Source of the DNA: Erwinia sp.
GTDB lineage: Bacteria; Pseudomonadota; Gammaproteobacteria; Enterobacterales; Enterobacteriaceae
Direction: 5' to 3'
NCBI GenBank assembly: GCA_964016415.1
Contig: OZ024666.1
Coordinates: forward strand, 2,523,310 to 2,587,309
Length of the DNA: 64,000 nt
Made by a program: the position numbers and the translations under genes. Under the pieces are notes generated by a model, which was given only the letters and a program-made list of their open reading frames with translations, did not search any database and was not told the origin of the DNA. Shown here piece by piece: positions 62,948 to 64,000 of the stretch; position 1 is the stretch's first letter, and every line of letters begins with the position of its first letter.

Positions 62948-63838
62948 GTGTTAAAACGTATCAAACTTGGCTTCAATAAACTGTTACCGAAAAAAGCCCT
63001 GACTGAACTTGCCGGCTGGCTTGCCAGTAAGCGTGCCGGCTGGCTAACCAAAGCACTGATCGATATTTTTGTCTGGTGCTATAAAGTCGATATGCGCGAA
63101 GCGGCAAAACCAGATACCGCGGCCTACCGCTCTTTCAATGATTTTTTTGTCAGGGAATTACGCGAAGATGCGCGGGCAATCGACACAGATCCTAACCATC
63201 TGGTGATGCCTGCCGATGGCGCTATCAGTCAGCTGGGGCCGATTGAGGGCGATCGTCTGTTCCAGGCGAAGGGCCACACCTACTCACTTGAAGCACTACT
63301 GGCAGGCGATCTTCGTATCGCTGAACATTTTAACGAAGGTAGTTTTGTCACCACTTATCTTTCACCGCGCGATTATCACCGTGTCCATATGCCCTGCAAT
63401 GGCATTCTGCGGGAGATGATCTACGTGCCTGGTGATTTGTATTCAGTCAATCCACTGACAGCCGAAAATATTCCCAACCTGTTTGCACGTAACGAACGGG
63501 TTATCTGCTTCTTTGAGACTGAGTTTGGCCCCATGGTGCAAATTTTGGTCGGTGCCACTATCGTAGGCAGTATTGAAACAGTATGGGCTGGTACGCTTAC
63601 TCCGCCTCGTGAAGGTATTATCAGGCGCTGGCAATATCCTGAGGCTGAACAACCTGGTGCCGTCGTGTTACTGAAAGGCCAGGAGATGGGACAATTCAAA
63701 CTGGGTTCAACTGTGATTAACCTTTTTGCACCCGGAAGGGTACAACTGTCAGATACTCTAAGCGCTGGCAGTAAAACCCGCCTGGGAGAGATGCTGGCTA
63801 ACGCCACTGCCACCCGTTCCTCATCCCCGGCCCTCTAA
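62948..63838 (+). CDS. psd: Phosphatidylserine decarboxylase
   Basis: A 296-residue proenzyme of the inner membrane that makes phosphatidylethanolamine from phosphatidylserine. The self-cleavage motif LGST is at residues 252-255, so Ser254 becomes the pyruvoyl group. Other conserved parts are [23 protein letters not shown] and [12 protein letters not shown] (His/Asp site). The start is a GTG at 62948 with GGAGG upstream. It is followed after 14 bases by mscM, as in E. coli. Confidence 0.98.
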   Translation: MLKRIKLGFNKLLPKKALTELAGWLASKRAGWLTKALIDIFVWCYKVDMREAAKPDTAAYRSFNDFFVRELREDARAIDTDPNHLVMPADGAISQLGPIEGDRLFQAKGHTYSLEALLAGDLRIAEHFNEGSFVTTYLSPRDYHRVHMPCNGILREMIYVPGDLYSVNPLTAENIPNLFARNERVICFFETEFGPMVQILVGATIVGSIETVWAGTLTPPREGIIRRWQYPEAEQPGAVVLLKGQEMGQFKLGSTVINLFAPGRVQLSDTLSAGSKTRLGEMLANATATRSSSPAL

Positions 63839-63852
63839 GCGAGCGAACCCCG

Positions 63853-64000
63853 ATGTTACGCCTGATTGCGGTTTTTTTAATTAGCCTATTACTGATGCAA
63901 AACGCATCTGCAGCGGCACTCCCTGATCCAGCACAGATTCGTCAGCAACTGGATGAGGTAAAAGCCGATAAAACTCAGCCGAATCAGGCAGAGATGATTG
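63853..64000 (+). CDS. mscM: Miniconductance mechanosensitive channel MscM, N-terminal part (runs off the window)
   Basis: Only the first 49 codons are present: a signal peptide (LRLIAVFLISLLLMQNASA) and the start of the periplasmic domain (LPDPAQIRQQLDEVKADK). Position directly behind psd and the signal-plus-coil start match E. coli YjeP (MscM). The rest lies outside the window. Confidence 0.85.
   Translation, partial: MLRLIAVFLISLLLMQNASAAALPDPAQIRQQLDEVKADKTQPNQAEMI

Overview
The window looks like chromosome of a gammaproteobacterium of the order Enterobacterales, probably a plant- or insect-associated Erwiniaceae-type organism; genus and species cannot be fixed from the sequence alone. 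The backbone follows the E. coli 94-95 min region: pmbA-darP-mpl, ppa, ytfP-tamB-tamA, ytfL, ytfK, cysQ, fklB, ytfB, rplI-rpsR-priB-rpsF, bsmA, rlmB, rnr, purA, hflC-hflK-hflX-hfq-miaA-mutL-amiB-tsaE-nnr, queG, three tRNA-Gly, orn, rsgA, psd, mscM. All of these backbone genes read intact. Several genes expected from the E. coli order are not found here: fbp, msrA, ytfJ, cpdB, cycA and nsrR.

Accessory segments interrupt the backbone. (1) 1-6400: a large intimin/invasin-type inverse autotransporter (running off the left edge, split by a one-base frameshift) with two MrpJ-like XRE regulators upstream in AT-rich DNA; the second regulator is also frameshifted. (2) 9831-18571: a small fimbrial-like gene, then an iron-siderophore uptake locus consisting of a TonB-dependent receptor divergent from an ABC operon (ATPase, two FecCD permeases, binding protein) that ends in an RpiR/SIS-type regulator; two Fur-box-like sites lie in the divergent intergenic region. 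(3) 27226-27615: an intergenic stretch with three tandem 22-bp repeats. (4) 29810-33760: a decaying cluster with an intact M20 amidohydrolase, a multiply broken ProC-like gene, a GntR regulator with an in-frame stop and a broken LivM-type permease. (5) 35507-37486: a methyl-accepting chemotaxis protein. (6) 54900-60685, between queG and the tRNA-Gly genes: a DnaA-box cluster at the position of E. coli datA, a lipoprotein plus a long coiled-coil/FKBP-like protein (broken by one frameshift and one stop), and an operon of a type VI secretion Hcp, a lysozyme-like putative effector and two related small membrane proteins that look like immunity proteins.

The backbone genes serve outer-membrane assembly (tamAB), ribosome biogenesis and RNA processing (rsgA, darP, rlmB, rnr, orn, rps/rpl genes, hfq, miaA, queG, tsaE), cell-wall recycling and separation (mpl, amiB), mismatch repair (mutL), metabolite repair and purine synthesis (nnr, purA), FtsH modulation (hflKC) and phospholipid synthesis (psd). 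Every apparent gene lesion I found is in an accessory gene and none in the roughly 40 backbone genes. This favours real gene decay over random sequencing error, although three of the lesions are single-base changes in homopolymer runs and should be checked against raw reads.
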